This document shows positions 26,256 through 36,164 of a DNA stretch of 54,523 bases, piece by piece. The DNA is from Candidatus Omnitrophota bacterium (GTDB lineage: Bacteria > Omnitrophota > Gorgyraeia > Gygaellales > UBA12090). Location: contig JAUSCZ010000004.1 in the NCBI GenBank assembly GCA_030674475.1, forward strand, positions 1 to 54,523, read 5' to 3'. A program made the translations under genes and the position numbers. How positions within the stretch are numbered: the stretch's first letter is position 1; each line of letters begins with the position of its first letter. A model generated the notes under the pieces. That model searched no databases and was not told the DNA's origin. It saw only the letters and a program-made list of their open reading frames with translations.

Positions 26256-27791
26256 ATGCTTTCTAAAATCTTAAGTTACGGCTTAGTGGGCATTGAGGCC
26301 TATCCGATTGAGATTGAAGTGGATGTGCGCCAGGGCCTGCCCTCAATAAACTTTGCCGGACTGCCGGACCAGGCCACCAAAGAAAGCAAAGACCGCATCA
26401 AATGCGCCATCAATAACAGCGGCTTTAAATACCCCGCGGAAAGAATCACCGTAAACCTCGCTCCGGCGGATATTCCTAAAAGCGGCCCGGCTTTTGATTT
26501 GGCTATAGCCTTAGGGATATTGGCCTCATCCTCCCAGATAAACCCGGAAAGCCTGGCAAATTTTGCCTTTTTAGGAGAGCTTTCTCTGGATGGAAGCATC
26601 CGTCCGGTCAAAGGCAGCCTGCCCATAGCCATAACTATGCGCCGGGATAAAAATTCCTGCCGGAGATTAGTTCTCCCGCGGATAAATTGCGCCGAAGCGG
26701 GAATTATCCGGGAAATTTCAGCCTTCGGGGTAAAAAATCTAAAAGAAACGGTGCATTTCCTCTCTGAGCCGGATAGTCTATCCCCAACCAAAATAGATAT
26801 TCAGGAAGTTATTACCGACTCCGGCTATCCCTTTGACTTTCAAGAGGTAAAAGGCCAAGCCCTGGCCAAAAGGGCGCTGGAAATAGCCGCGGCCGGCTCC
26901 CATAATGTGCTGATGATTGGGCCTCCGGGCAGCGGTAAAACTATGCTGGCCAAAAGGCTTCCCTCAATATTACCCGACATCAGCTTAGATGAAGCGCTGG
27001 AAACTACCACCATTCATTCCAGTTTAGGCCTGGTTCCCAGCGGAATCGGGCTGATTACCCAACGCCCCTTTTACGCGCCTCATCATAGCATCTCGGATGC
27101 GGCCATGGTCGGCGGAAGTCAAATTCCCCAGCCAGGGGAGATAAGTTTAGCCCATAACGGAGTATTATTCTTAGATGAGCTTCCGGAATTCCGGCGCAAT
27201 GTCCTGGAGGCACTCAGACAGCCTTTGGAGGAAGGAATAATAAGGATATCCCGAGTAAATAAATCCTTAAGTTTTCCGGCCAAGTTTATGTTAGTCGCGG
27301 CCATGAACCCCTGCCCCTGCGGTTTTTATACTGACCCCCATAAACAATGCCGCTGTAATACCACCAAGATCGAACGCTATCTCTCCAAAATCTCCGGGCC
27401 GCTTTTAGATAGAATTGATATCCATATTGAGGTCCCGGCCATAAAATTCAAGGAGCTGGCCAGTTCGGATAATCCTGAGACTTCAGCGGAAATAAGAAAA
27501 CGGGTCAAAAAAGCCCGGGACATCCAGCTCAAGCGCTTTAAAGACGACGGAATCTTCGCCAACTCCCACATCGGCACTAAACAACTGAAGAAATATTGCG
27601 CTTTAGACCAAGAAGGGCAGGACCTGCTGAAGGCGGCGATTGAAGAATTAGGCTTTTCCGCCAGAGCCTACGACAAAATCCTCAAAGTAGCCCGCACCAT
27701 CGCGGACTTAGACGAAAGCGACCCCATCCAGGTCGAACACATCTCCGAAGCCATCCAATACCGCTCCTTAGACCGGAAATTGTGGGGATAA
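26256..27791 (+). CDS. comM: YifB/ComM family Mg-chelatase-like AAA ATPase
   Basis: GLPDQATKESKDRIKCAINNSGF, GPPGSGKTMLAKRLPSILP, HHSISDAAMVGG, NPCPCGFYTDP. Confidence 0.95.
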   Translation: MLSKILSYGLVGIEAYPIEIEVDVRQGLPSINFAGLPDQATKESKDRIKCAINNSGFKYPAERITVNLAPADIPKSGPAFDLAIALGILASSSQINPESLANFAFLGELSLDGSIRPVKGSLPIAITMRRDKNSCRRLVLPRINCAEAGIIREISAFGVKNLKETVHFLSEPDSLSPTKIDIQEVITDSGYPFDFQEVKGQALAKRALEIAAAGSHNVLMIGPPGSGKTMLAKRLPSILPDISLDEALETTTIHSSLGLVPSGIGLITQRPFYAPHHSISDAAMVGGSQIPQPGEISLAHNGVLFLDELPEFRRNVLEALRQPLEEGIIRISRVNKSLSFPAKFMLVAAMNPCPCGFYTDPHKQCRCNTTKIERYLSKISGPLLDRIDIHIEVPAIKFKELASSDNPETSAEIRKRVKKARDIQLKRFKDDGIFANSHIGTKQLKKYCALDQEGQDLLKAAIEELGFSARAYDKILKVARTIADLDESDPIQVEHISEAIQYRSLDRKLWG

Positions 27792-27799
27792 TCCCATTA

Positions 27800-27879
27800 G
27801 GGGTCAGACCTCAACCTTAGAACTTATCTGATCTACCCCCTCATTAAAACCTTATCTTCTAAGGTTGAGGTCTGACCCC
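27800..27879. mobile_element. 80-bp mini-element (non-autonomous) with RAYT-type ends
   Basis: Perfect 23-bp terminal inverted repeats GGGGTCAGACCTCAACCTTAGAA / TTCTAAGGTTGAGGTCTGACCCC, identical to ends of the RAYT element at 28492-29505. Confidence 0.85.
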
Positions 27880-27988
27880 ATTCTTACTCCACAATAATTA
27901 CAAAAGAACCGTAAAATCTAACAGGTAATTTTCAATTAAAAAAGGCTGAACAGTTAAGTTCAGCCTTTAACATCTCTTAGTGCAAGAT

Positions 27989-28450
27989 TCAGAGAAGCGT
28001 CTTCTTCCTCTTTAATACTGCTATCGCTAATCCACCAATACCAAACAATAATATAGAAGCGGGCTCAGGTACGGGTGTTGTATACACTTCAAGATAGGGA
28101 TGAAGATTATTCTGATTCTCTTTTGATGCAAAACTTGAGACTAACCACCAACTTGAAGACTTATTTAATGAATTAGGAACCATTGCTAATGAAAAATAGT
28201 TTGGATTATCATTAATTCCGCCAATAGCAAAAGCATCTGACGAAAACCCCCATGTATACCATTGATTTATCCCATCTTCATTTTCAGAGGCAGGATACTC
28301 GTCGTAACCAACCTGATTGTCATATGTCATGCCATCTAAAGGATTGAAAGAATTGATGCCAGTCCAATTAAGATATGGGCCTTCCCACCAATTATCATTA
28401 TTCACATAGTGAATGCTCGTCGTAACATCCCCTATTACCGCATCACCCAT
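27989..28450 (-). CDS. PEP-CTERM sorting-domain protein, apparently 5' truncated
   Basis: C-terminal VPEPASILLFGIGGLAIAVLKRKK; no signal peptide; in-frame TAA shortly upstream next to the RAYT element. Confidence 0.75.
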   Translation of the reverse strand: MGDAVIGDVTTSIHYVNNDNWWEGPYLNWTGINSFNPLDGMTYDNQVGYDEYPASENEDGINQWYTWGFSSDAFAIGGINDNPNYFSLAMVPNSLNKSSSWWLVSSFASKENQNNLHPYLEVYTTPVPEPASILLFGIGGLAIAVLKRKKTLL

Positions 28451-28491
28451 TGCAAAATTCCTAACATTATAAGCATGGAGCCTACATTATT

Positions 28492-29505
28492 GGGGTCAGA
28501 CCTCAACCTTAGAACTTATCTGATCTACCGCTTTTACCAAAGTCTTTTTCTTTTTCATTTCCAATTCAAAGCTTATGGCCGCCTTGCTAATTGCGGCAGG
28601 TTTCATATCAAATAATTCTCCTATTTGAGTATTGGTTAATCCGGTTTTCCGCCGTAAAAGATAAATAGCCGTTCTTTTGGCGGTCATTGGCCGGCTACGG
28701 CTCCGGCACATCTGTTCTGGGTCTAATTTAAAATAATCGGCTACAGCTGCAATAAGCCTTTGCGGGCCTATTGTGTTCTTTACGGCTCTTTTATAAGCAA
28801 AGTCTTTGGATTCAACCTCTGTCTGTAATTGTTTAAGCTTATCTTTGATGAAGGCAGTGCCGCCCAAGATACATCCGGCATACACCTTCTTGAAGGGATC
28901 TTTTTGATCCTTGATTCCGCCTTGGATAAACTGATGATACGCGGAGGAATCCATAGCCAACAATTCTTGGCCTTTTTCTTTATTAATAAGGTCGCCGGAT
29001 CCTTTGCTTAAATATGTTTTATAGCTTGACCACGGGTATTCTTCCGCGCTATTTGTCATTTTTGCCTTTACCGGATTCAGGTGAATATATCTGGTTAATT
29101 CAGCAAAATAACTGTCTGCTTCAATAAGGATTGATTTAAACCTTCCCTGAAAAAGATGGCCGTGGCGCTTATGTTTAGTGTTGTAATAGATAGTATAAGC
29201 GGTATTGAGATACTGCATTATCTGAGACAGGTTGGCCTGGCTTGTCTCAAGAAGAAGATGATAATGGTTATCCAGCAAACAATAGGCATACAGATAAAAG
29301 TTGAATTTCTCTTTAGCCTTTTTGAGATATGCCAGGAATTTCCGGAAGTCTGTTTCGTTTAAGAAAATCTTTTTGCGGTCATCGCCGCGGCTGGTGATGT
29401 GATAAAAGCAATTCGGGGCTTGTAATCTATGCTGTCTGGCCATAGCGTTATTATATAGCAACAGCCATTTTTGTCAATTACTTTCTAAGGTTGAGGTCTG
29501 ACCCC
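28492..29505. mobile_element. RAYT/Y1 transposase-bearing element bounded by 23-bp inverted repeats
   Basis: GGGGTCAGACCTCAACCTTAGAA at 28492 and TTCTAAGGTTGAGGTCTGACCCC at 29483-29505. Confidence 0.85.
28496..29443 (-). CDS. REP-associated tyrosine transposase (Y1_Tnp family)
   Basis: MARQHRLQAPNCFYHITSRGDDRKKIF, YCLLDNHYHLLLET (HxH), RYIHLNPVKA. Confidence 0.93.
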   Translation of the reverse strand: MARQHRLQAPNCFYHITSRGDDRKKIFLNETDFRKFLAYLKKAKEKFNFYLYAYCLLDNHYHLLLETSQANLSQIMQYLNTAYTIYYNTKHKRHGHLFQGRFKSILIEADSYFAELTRYIHLNPVKAKMTNSAEEYPWSSYKTYLSKGSGDLINKEKGQELLAMDSSAYHQFIQGGIKDQKDPFKKVYAGCILGGTAFIKDKLKQLQTEVESKDFAYKRAVKNTIGPQRLIAAVADYFKLDPEQMCRSRSRPMTAKRTAIYLLRRKTGLTNTQIGELFDMKPAAISKAAISFELEMKKKKTLVKAVDQISSKVEV

Positions 29506-29535
29506 TATTTGCCAGGCCGGAGATTGTGGGGGTGA

Positions 29536-29568
29536 CTACCCTTTCCACCTACGCGGTGGAAAGGGTAG
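29536..29568. terminator. 14-bp stem hairpin downstream of the L27-like gene
   Basis: CTACCCTTTCCACC tacgc GGTGGAAAGGGTAG; no clear U-tract. Confidence 0.45.
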
Positions 29569-29571
29569 AAA

Positions 29572-29826
29572 TTACTTTACGGCGGGTTTTACGTTGATCA
29601 GGGTGTATTTTTTCTTGGTCCTATAGGTGCCGGGGCGGGCGGAAAAATAGATGGTGCCATCGCATAAGGCGTATAAACTGCTTTTACCGCCTACATTGAG
29701 CCCGGCCTTCCATTTATTGCCCTCGCGGGTGAGAATCGTGCCTTTTTTAACGCTTTGTCCACCGGATGTTTTCAGTCCTTTAGTCTCCGCGTAATGCTTA
29801 TGAGTTACTCCTCCTACACCAATCAT
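29572..29826 (-). CDS. rpmA: divergent 50S ribosomal protein L27-like protein
   Basis: LKTSGGQSVKKGTILTREGNKWKAGLNVGGKSSLYALCDGTIYF matches the L27 core; canonical AHKK...GG start absent. Confidence 0.7.
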   Translation of the reverse strand: MIGVGGVTHKHYAETKGLKTSGGQSVKKGTILTREGNKWKAGLNVGGKSSLYALCDGTIYFSARPGTYRTKKKYTLINVKPAVK

Positions 29827-29869
29827 TTTTATTTTCCTCCTGTTTAATTTTTCTAATGAAAAATCTGGT

Positions 29870-30304
29870 TTACATACTTGTCAGAAATTCCGGCCGGACA
29901 CCGGAATTTTTCCAGACTATGATAATCCTCTTCATGAACACGCAATAACCTAAAACCAAAGAAAACAATATCGCCACCAACACCACCCCGGCGGCAACAT
30001 CCTTGATTATTTTAACCTGGGGATGGAATTCCCGGGTAATCAGGTTAGTCATATCTTCAATAATGGTATTGATAACCTCGGCGATAAAAACCACTATCAT
30101 CGCCACCCCTAAAACAAACAACTCTAAATTAGATATTCGAAGGTAGAAACCCAGGAGAATCGCGAAGATAAAAAATAAAAATATCAGCCGGGCATTATAA
30201 TGATGGTTTAAGATATGCCGGATACCGTTAAAGGCGTGCCTTAGGCTGGATAACAAATTCGGATTTTTCCAGTTATCCTTTAACTCTTTTTTATCCATAG
30301 CCAT
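29870..30304 (-). CDS. dgkA: diacylglycerol kinase / undecaprenol kinase-like (DgkA family)
   Basis: LSSLRHAFNGIRHILN, AEVINTIIEDMTNLI, KDVAAGVVLVA. Confidence 0.88.
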   Translation of the reverse strand: MAMDKKELKDNWKNPNLLSSLRHAFNGIRHILNHHYNARLIFLFFIFAILLGFYLRISNLELFVLGVAMIVVFIAEVINTIIEDMTNLITREFHPQVKIIKDVAAGVVLVAILFSLVLGYCVFMKRIIIVWKNSGVRPEFLTSM

Positions 30305-30858
30305 TATTTCATTAACGCCAGGGCCTCAGAGCGGGTCTTGAAATTTTCCTTAAAAACACCTCTCACCGCCGAGGTTACGGTAAGAGTGCCCGGCTTCTGC
30401 ACCCCGCGCATTGACATGCACATATGTTCAGCCTCAATGACCACCATTACCCCTAAGGGATTAAGCTTGGACATTATGATTTCGGCGGTCTGGGTGGTCA
30501 ACCGCTCCTGAATCTGGGGCCGGCGGGATAAAATATCCACTACCCGGGCAATCTTGCTTAATCCGGTAACCCGGCCGTGTTTGGGAATATAAGCAATATG
30601 GGCCCGGCCCAGAAAGGGAAGCAGGTGATGCTCGCAGATGCTGTATAAAGGGATATTTTTTAACAAGACTATCTCTTCATGCTTTTGCTCTAAAATTACC
30701 TCCAGCTCTTTGGCCGGATCCTTGTGCACGCCGGAAAAAATCTCTTCGTACATCTCGGCCACCCGTGAAGGGGTATCCAAAAGGTCTTTTCTCCTGGGAT
30801 TTTCTCCTATGGCCTCCAAAATATCCCGGACCGCCTTTTCTATCTTTTTTTTATCCAT
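30304..30858 (-). CDS. folE: GTP cyclohydrolase I
   Basis: [55 protein letters not shown]. Confidence 0.97.
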   Translation of the reverse strand: MDKKKIEKAVRDILEAIGENPRRKDLLDTPSRVAEMYEEIFSGVHKDPAKELEVILEQKHEEIVLLKNIPLYSICEHHLLPFLGRAHIAYIPKHGRVTGLSKIARVVDILSRRPQIQERLTTQTAEIIMSKLNPLGVMVVIEAEHMCMSMRGVQKPGTLTVTSAVRGVFKENFKTRSEALALMK

Positions 30859-30875
30859 ACTGCGTGGTCCCGTGA

Positions 30876-32279
30876 TTATTTCCCTATACAGAATTGGCTA
30901 AATATCTTATCTAATATATCTTCGCCCGCGCTCGCGCCGATAATCAAACCCAGGCTCTCTTGAGTAAGCCTTAGGTCCTCAGCAATAAATTCTATGGAGA
31001 GTTTATCTTTAAGGGAATCCCTGGCCCTGGCTAAGGCCTCTTTGGCTTTCTTTAAGGCCTGGATATGCCGGGCATTACTGATAATCAACTCATCCGAGGC
31101 CTCTAACTTGCCTTCCCAAACACTCTGAACTATTTTTTCCTCTAATTCTTTTAAGCCTTTTCTCTTTAAGCTGGAAATTTTAACCAGACGGTCAAAATGT
31201 ATTTTAATTTCGGCTTCTTCTATTCTTGGCTTAAGGTCGCACTTATTCAGCACCGCGATTGTGGTTTTGGCCCTGGCCTTTTTAATCAAGAGCCGGTCTT
31301 CCGGGGTAAGCCTGGAGCTGGAATCAAAAACCAATAAAACCAAATCCGCCTTATCGAAATATCTGCGGGTGCGCTTTAGGGCCTCTTGCTCAATTAGGTC
31401 TTTAGGTTCTATTATACCTGCTGTATCGGCAATCTTCAAGGGAATTCCTCGGATATCCAGAATTTCCTCAACCGCGTCCCGGGTGGTGCCGGCAACCGGA
31501 CTGACGATAACCCGTTCTTCTTTAAGCAGGGCATTGAGCAAAGAAGACTTGCCGGTATTGGCCCGGCCTAAGATTACCGCGCTTAAACCCTCGCGCAGGA
31601 TTTTTCCGTGGACAGCCGAATCTAACAGTTTATCTACCTCATTCTTTATAAAAGCAACATCAGAATTAACCTTTTCCAGGTTCGCCGGGGTAATCTCCTC
31701 CTCAGGAAAATTAATATTCGCCTCTAATAAAGCGCTAACCTCGATAAGTTTATCCTTGAGCTGATGGACTTCCTTAGATAAACTTCCCCTCAATTGGCTA
31801 ATACTGCTTTCTAAGGCGTATCTGGTCTTGGCATTGATCACATCCAGGACTGCCTCGGCCCGGCTCAAATCAATCCTTCCGTTTAGAAATGCCCTTTTGG
31901 TAAACTCTCCTCTTTGAGCCGCTCGCGCGCCCTTAGCCAGCACCAAATCTAAAATCTCCCTTAACACCACAATCCCGCCGTGACAGCTGATTTCTACAAT
32001 ATCCTCTTTGGTATAACTTCTGGGCGCGCGCATCACGGTCAATAAGACTTCGTCAACTATTTTTTCCTTTTGACTTTTTACTTTTGCCTTTTCCACAATC
32101 CATCCGTAATGCACAGTATGGCTTTTATACCTTGAAGGTTTAACGCCGTCTTTGGCCGTAAATATTTCATCAGCAATCGCCAGGGCTTTTTTTCCGCTCA
32201 GGCGCACTATCCCTATCCCTCCCTGACCAAGAGGGGTAGCAATAGCCGCGATGGTATCAAATAAGTTTATATCTTTCAA
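30876..32279 (-). CDS. mnmE: tRNA uridine-5-carboxymethylaminomethyl(34) synthesis GTPase MnmE
   Basis: [43 protein letters not shown]-terminal FCIGK. Confidence 0.96.
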   Translation of the reverse strand: MKDINLFDTIAAIATPLGQGGIGIVRLSGKKALAIADEIFTAKDGVKPSRYKSHTVHYGWIVEKAKVKSQKEKIVDEVLLTVMRAPRSYTKEDIVEISCHGGIVVLREILDLVLAKGARAAQRGEFTKRAFLNGRIDLSRAEAVLDVINAKTRYALESSISQLRGSLSKEVHQLKDKLIEVSALLEANINFPEEEITPANLEKVNSDVAFIKNEVDKLLDSAVHGKILREGLSAVILGRANTGKSSLLNALLKEERVIVSPVAGTTRDAVEEILDIRGIPLKIADTAGIIEPKDLIEQEALKRTRRYFDKADLVLLVFDSSSRLTPEDRLLIKKARAKTTIAVLNKCDLKPRIEEAEIKIHFDRLVKISSLKRKGLKELEEKIVQSVWEGKLEASDELIISNARHIQALKKAKEALARARDSLKDKLSIEFIAEDLRLTQESLGLIIGASAGEDILDKIFSQFCIGK

Positions 32280-32388
32280 CTGAAAATCCCCTTGCAGGTG
32301 CGATAAATCGCACCGCTACACGATACGAATAATCCAGGCTATATCTTCATGCTCATTGGTGCCACGACTTTGGCGGGACATGACTGCT

Positions 32389-33777
32389 TTATCTTGAATT
32401 CCCGCTAAAAAAATCTCTGGCTTCGCCCACCACAAATAAGGATCCGGTAACCAGAAGCAGATCTTTGGCCTCAGCTATCTTCAAGGCAAGATGGAGCGCT
32501 TCCCGCACCCCCGCGGTGAGGGAAGGTTTATCGGTTTTGAAGTATCTGATTAAGGCTTGCGGGCTTTCCGCCCGGGAGCTGTTTGCCTTGGTGAAAATCA
32601 CTTGATCCGCCCAGCCATTTAACTGCCGGCAGATACCGGGGATGTCTTTATCCGAGGAAATCCCCAATATCAAAATCAGCTTTTTATATTTAAAATTGTC
32701 GTTGATTGTCTCTTTCAGGGCTTTAACCGAGGCTGAATTCTGGGCCCCGTCTAAAATTACTAAAGGCTTCTTTAATACTACCTCGCATCTTCCCGGCCAG
32801 ACTGCCTCATTAAGCCCTTTTCTTATTGAGCCCGAATTTATCTTAACCCCAAAAAATCTCAAAGCTTCAATTACACCTACGGCGGTAAGCGCGTTAATTA
32901 ATTGATGTTCACCCAAGAGCCTTATCTTTAAATTATCATATCGGCCAAAAATACCCTTTATGGAAAAACCATTTTTGTTTTTTTGACAAACAATATCTTT
33001 CCCCACCTCGAACAATCTCGCCTTTGCCTGCCGGCATTTTTCTCTGATTACCGCAAACGCCTCTTTCTTCTGCGGCGCTGTAATCACTACCGTCTTGCGG
33101 TTTTTAATTATTCCCGCCTTCTCAGCGGCAATTTTTCTAAGGGTGTTTCCTAATTTGTCCGTATGCTCGTAGCTTATCGGGGTTACGGCGCAGACCAGCG
33201 AATTAACGGTGTTAGTGGCATCTAATCTTCCGCCTAAGCCGGTCTCTAAAACCGCGAAATCCACCTTCTTTTCCTTAAAATACAAGAAAGCTAAAGCGGT
33301 ATAGGCCTCAAAAAAGGTCAGGCTGTCCTTTTTTAGATTTCGGTTATATTCTTCTATGTAGGGTTTTAATCTATTAACTAAATCGGTCAATTCTCTCTTA
33401 GAAATCATTCCTTCAAAATCCGCGCCGCGCGTTCGGCTGGCCAGAAGGCCGTGGTTGGGCCTCCGATGGCCCAAGCCACTATCGGCTATCGGCTTTAATA
33501 CGCGAATTCTTTCTCGGAAATCTATCAAGTGCGGAGAGGTATATAAACCAACCCGGAATCCGGCCTGCCTTAAAATATAGGCGGCAAATACACAGGTAGA
33601 ACCCTTACCCTTGCTTCCGGCAATATGCAGGCACTTCAGGCCTTTTTGCGGCTCACCCAAAAGCCGTAAAAAACCTTCTACCCTTTCCAATTCAAAAGAA
33701 TCTAAGTAAGGATAATTACTTTTCTGCTCGTAGTTAGTAAGGGAATTAAGATAGCGGAGAGCTTCGGGGTAGGTCAT
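32389..33777 (-). CDS. folC: bifunctional folylpolyglutamate/dihydrofolate synthase
   Basis: LHIAGSKGKGSTCVFAAYIL, GLYTSPHLIDFRERI, ETGLGGRLDATN. Confidence 0.94.
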   Translation of the reverse strand: MTYPEALRYLNSLTNYEQKSNYPYLDSFELERVEGFLRLLGEPQKGLKCLHIAGSKGKGSTCVFAAYILRQAGFRVGLYTSPHLIDFRERIRVLKPIADSGLGHRRPNHGLLASRTRGADFEGMISKRELTDLVNRLKPYIEEYNRNLKKDSLTFFEAYTALAFLYFKEKKVDFAVLETGLGGRLDATNTVNSLVCAVTPISYEHTDKLGNTLRKIAAEKAGIIKNRKTVVITAPQKKEAFAVIREKCRQAKARLFEVGKDIVCQKNKNGFSIKGIFGRYDNLKIRLLGEHQLINALTAVGVIEALRFFGVKINSGSIRKGLNEAVWPGRCEVVLKKPLVILDGAQNSASVKALKETINDNFKYKKLILILGISSDKDIPGICRQLNGWADQVIFTKANSSRAESPQALIRYFKTDKPSLTAGVREALHLALKIAEAKDLLLVTGSLFVVGEARDFFSGNSR

Positions 33778-33852
33778 CTTGAGTTACTTGAGTTCATTGA
33801 GTTATTTGAGTTAATTCAATGAACTCTACAAACTCAGCAAACTTTAATGCTA

Positions 33853-35415
33853 TTAGTGTTTAAAGTGCCTGATTCCGGTAAAAACCATAGCGATATGGTG
33901 TTGATCCGCGGTTTTTATAATTTGCTCGTCGGCAATTGAGCCGCCGGGCTGGATTATGGCCTTAATGTGGTATTTCGCGGCCAACTGCACCGCGTCTTCT
34001 TTAGGAAAGAAGGCATCCGAAGCCAGCACTGAACCGGGAGTATGTTTATCCGCTTTCTTAGTGGCGATAAACACCGAATCCACCCGGGACATCTGTCCCG
34101 CTCCTACGCCCACCGTCTTGGTCCCTTTGGCCAGAATTATGGCATTGGATTTGGTATGCTTGGCTATCTTCCAGGCAAAGACCAGCGATTCCATTTCCTT
34201 CTTGGCGGGTTTTTGTTTAGTAACTACTTTTAGATTCTTTTCATCCAAAGTCAAGATATCCTCATCTTGAACCAAGGCCCCGCCCCAAACCCTTTTAACA
34301 TCCAATTGCTTAGAGCCTTCCTTTAGCTGAGGAAGTTCCAGGAGCCTTAAGTTCTTTTTGTCTTTTAACATACCCAAGGCCTCCAGGCTGAACTTAGGGG
34401 AAATCACACACTCTAAAAATCCACTTTTAGCAATCAGCTTGGCCAGCGCTAAATCCACATCCCGATTTATAGCCACAATCCCGCCGAAGGCCGAAAGACG
34501 GTCGCAGGACCAGGCCTGTTTATAGGCCTTAAGGATGTCCGCGTTTTGGGCGGCCCCGCAGGGATTATTATGCTTGATAAACACCACCGCCGGATTACTA
34601 AACTCCTTGACGATGTTAACCGCGGAATTTAAATCCAGGATATTATTAAAAGAAAGCTCCTTACCTGCGAGTTGTTTCATTGCCGCCAGGCCATTTGTTT
34701 CATTCCCATCGCGGTAAAACGCGGCTTTCTGGTGCGGATTCTCACCATAACGCAAATCCTGTACCTTGACAAAATTAAGACTCACACAATGAGGAAAATC
34801 ATTCGCCGCGCTTTCTTTTTCTAAAATATGGGCCTTTAGATAACGGTGTATCGCCACGTCATAATGGCTGGTCTCTTTAAATACCTCTATGCCTAATTCC
34901 TGAAGCGTCTTTTCCGAAAGGCCTCCCTGATTTTCTCTTAATTCTGCCGCGATTGAAGAATAGTGGCTCGTATTACAGACCACGGCAACCGAGCGGTGGT
35001 TCTTGGCTGCTGAACGCAGCATACTCGGGCCGCCGATATCAATATTTTCAATTACTTCCTCTATGGAAACCCCTGGCTTTTGGGTTGTTTTTTCAAAAGG
35101 GTATAAATTAACCACCACCATATCAATCAGGCCGATAGTATGCTCTTTTAAGCTTTCCATATGTTTAGGATTATCGCGCAAAGCCAGGAGTCCGCCGTGT
35201 ATCTTGGGATGCAGGGTTTTTACCCTGCCGTCCAGCATTTCCGGAAAACCGGTATAATCGGAAACCTCAATTACCGGTATTTTTGCCTCCCGTAACGCCT
35301 TTGCAGTGCCGCCGGTAGACAAAATCTCAATCCCGAATTTCCGTAATTCCAGAGCGAAATCCACAATTCCGGTTTTATCCGAAACACTGATCAGCGCCCG
35401 TTTTATTTTTATCAT
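33853..35415 (-). CDS. purH: bifunctional AICAR formyltransferase / IMP cyclohydrolase
   Basis: ALISVSDKTGIVDFALEL, LDGRVKTLHPKIHGGLL, FIKHNNPCGAA, AIIQPGGSIADEQII. Confidence 0.97.
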   Translation of the reverse strand: MIKIKRALISVSDKTGIVDFALELRKFGIEILSTGGTAKALREAKIPVIEVSDYTGFPEMLDGRVKTLHPKIHGGLLALRDNPKHMESLKEHTIGLIDMVVVNLYPFEKTTQKPGVSIEEVIENIDIGGPSMLRSAAKNHRSVAVVCNTSHYSSIAAELRENQGGLSEKTLQELGIEVFKETSHYDVAIHRYLKAHILEKESAANDFPHCVSLNFVKVQDLRYGENPHQKAAFYRDGNETNGLAAMKQLAGKELSFNNILDLNSAVNIVKEFSNPAVVFIKHNNPCGAAQNADILKAYKQAWSCDRLSAFGGIVAINRDVDLALAKLIAKSGFLECVISPKFSLEALGMLKDKKNLRLLELPQLKEGSKQLDVKRVWGGALVQDEDILTLDEKNLKVVTKQKPAKKEMESLVFAWKIAKHTKSNAIILAKGTKTVGVGAGQMSRVDSVFIATKKADKHTPGSVLASDAFFPKEDAVQLAAKYHIKAIIQPGGSIADEQIIKTADQHHIAMVFTGIRHFKH

Positions 35416-35471
35416 AACTCTTTACTCCTTCATAAACTAATAATCTTAGCTCTTAATTCTTAGTTCTGCTT

Positions 35472-36164
35472 TTATGTCCTCACATTCAAAAGGTCGGCGT
35501 CCTTCATTACATACTCTTTTCCTTCAAGATGCATATATTGTTTGGCTTGGGTTAAGCCTCCGGCCTTAACCACATCGTCATAGCTGATAATCTCAGCCTT
35601 AATAAATTTCTGCTGAATAGCCGAATGTATGGCCCCGGCCGCGTCATAGGCGGTAGCTCCTTTTTTAATCGGCCAGGCCTTAAGCTCCTTATCTTTGGCT
35701 CCGGTAATAAAACAAATCATCCCAAAGGAGTAATAACTCTCAAACATTATATCCGGGTAACTTTTTCCCTGGCTTTTATCCGCGAAATATATCGGCTTAA
35801 GGCTGGCAAGATTAGAATTAAGCAGATTTTTTCTTTCTTCATCGCTGAAACTTTCTTCATAAAGGCAGTTGTTTTTTTCCAGAATCTCTTTTGCCCGCAG
35901 TAAAAGCTTGCTATCCTCGCCTTCCCGAAGGCGCTCCAGGCGGCCTTCCACAATCTCCAAATCATTAATAACTAGGTCCAGCTTGGAACCTTTCTCGCAT
36001 ATTATCGCGTCGGCATCTTTAAAACTTCCGGCATCCAAAAAATCTATTGACAGATAAGTGGTCTTAGCTGGCTTAATCAACGGCTCCAGGCTTGTAAGTC
36101 TTTGGTCAACAATTGGTTTCTTACCTAAAGGAAAATCCTCTAAGCCTAATACGGCAATTTTCAT
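35472..36164 (-). CDS. YchF-related protein with C-terminal DUF933/TGS-like domain, lacking a P-loop
   Basis: ITGAKDKELKAWPIKKGATAYDAAGAIHSAIQQKFIKAEIISYDDVV...LEGKEYVMKDADLLNVR matches the YchF C-terminus; no GxxxxGK[ST]. Confidence 0.75.
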   Translation of the reverse strand: MKIAVLGLEDFPLGKKPIVDQRLTSLEPLIKPAKTTYLSIDFLDAGSFKDADAIICEKGSKLDLVINDLEIVEGRLERLREGEDSKLLLRAKEILEKNNCLYEESFSDEERKNLLNSNLASLKPIYFADKSQGKSYPDIMFESYYSFGMICFITGAKDKELKAWPIKKGATAYDAAGAIHSAIQQKFIKAEIISYDDVVKAGGLTQAKQYMHLEGKEYVMKDADLLNVRT

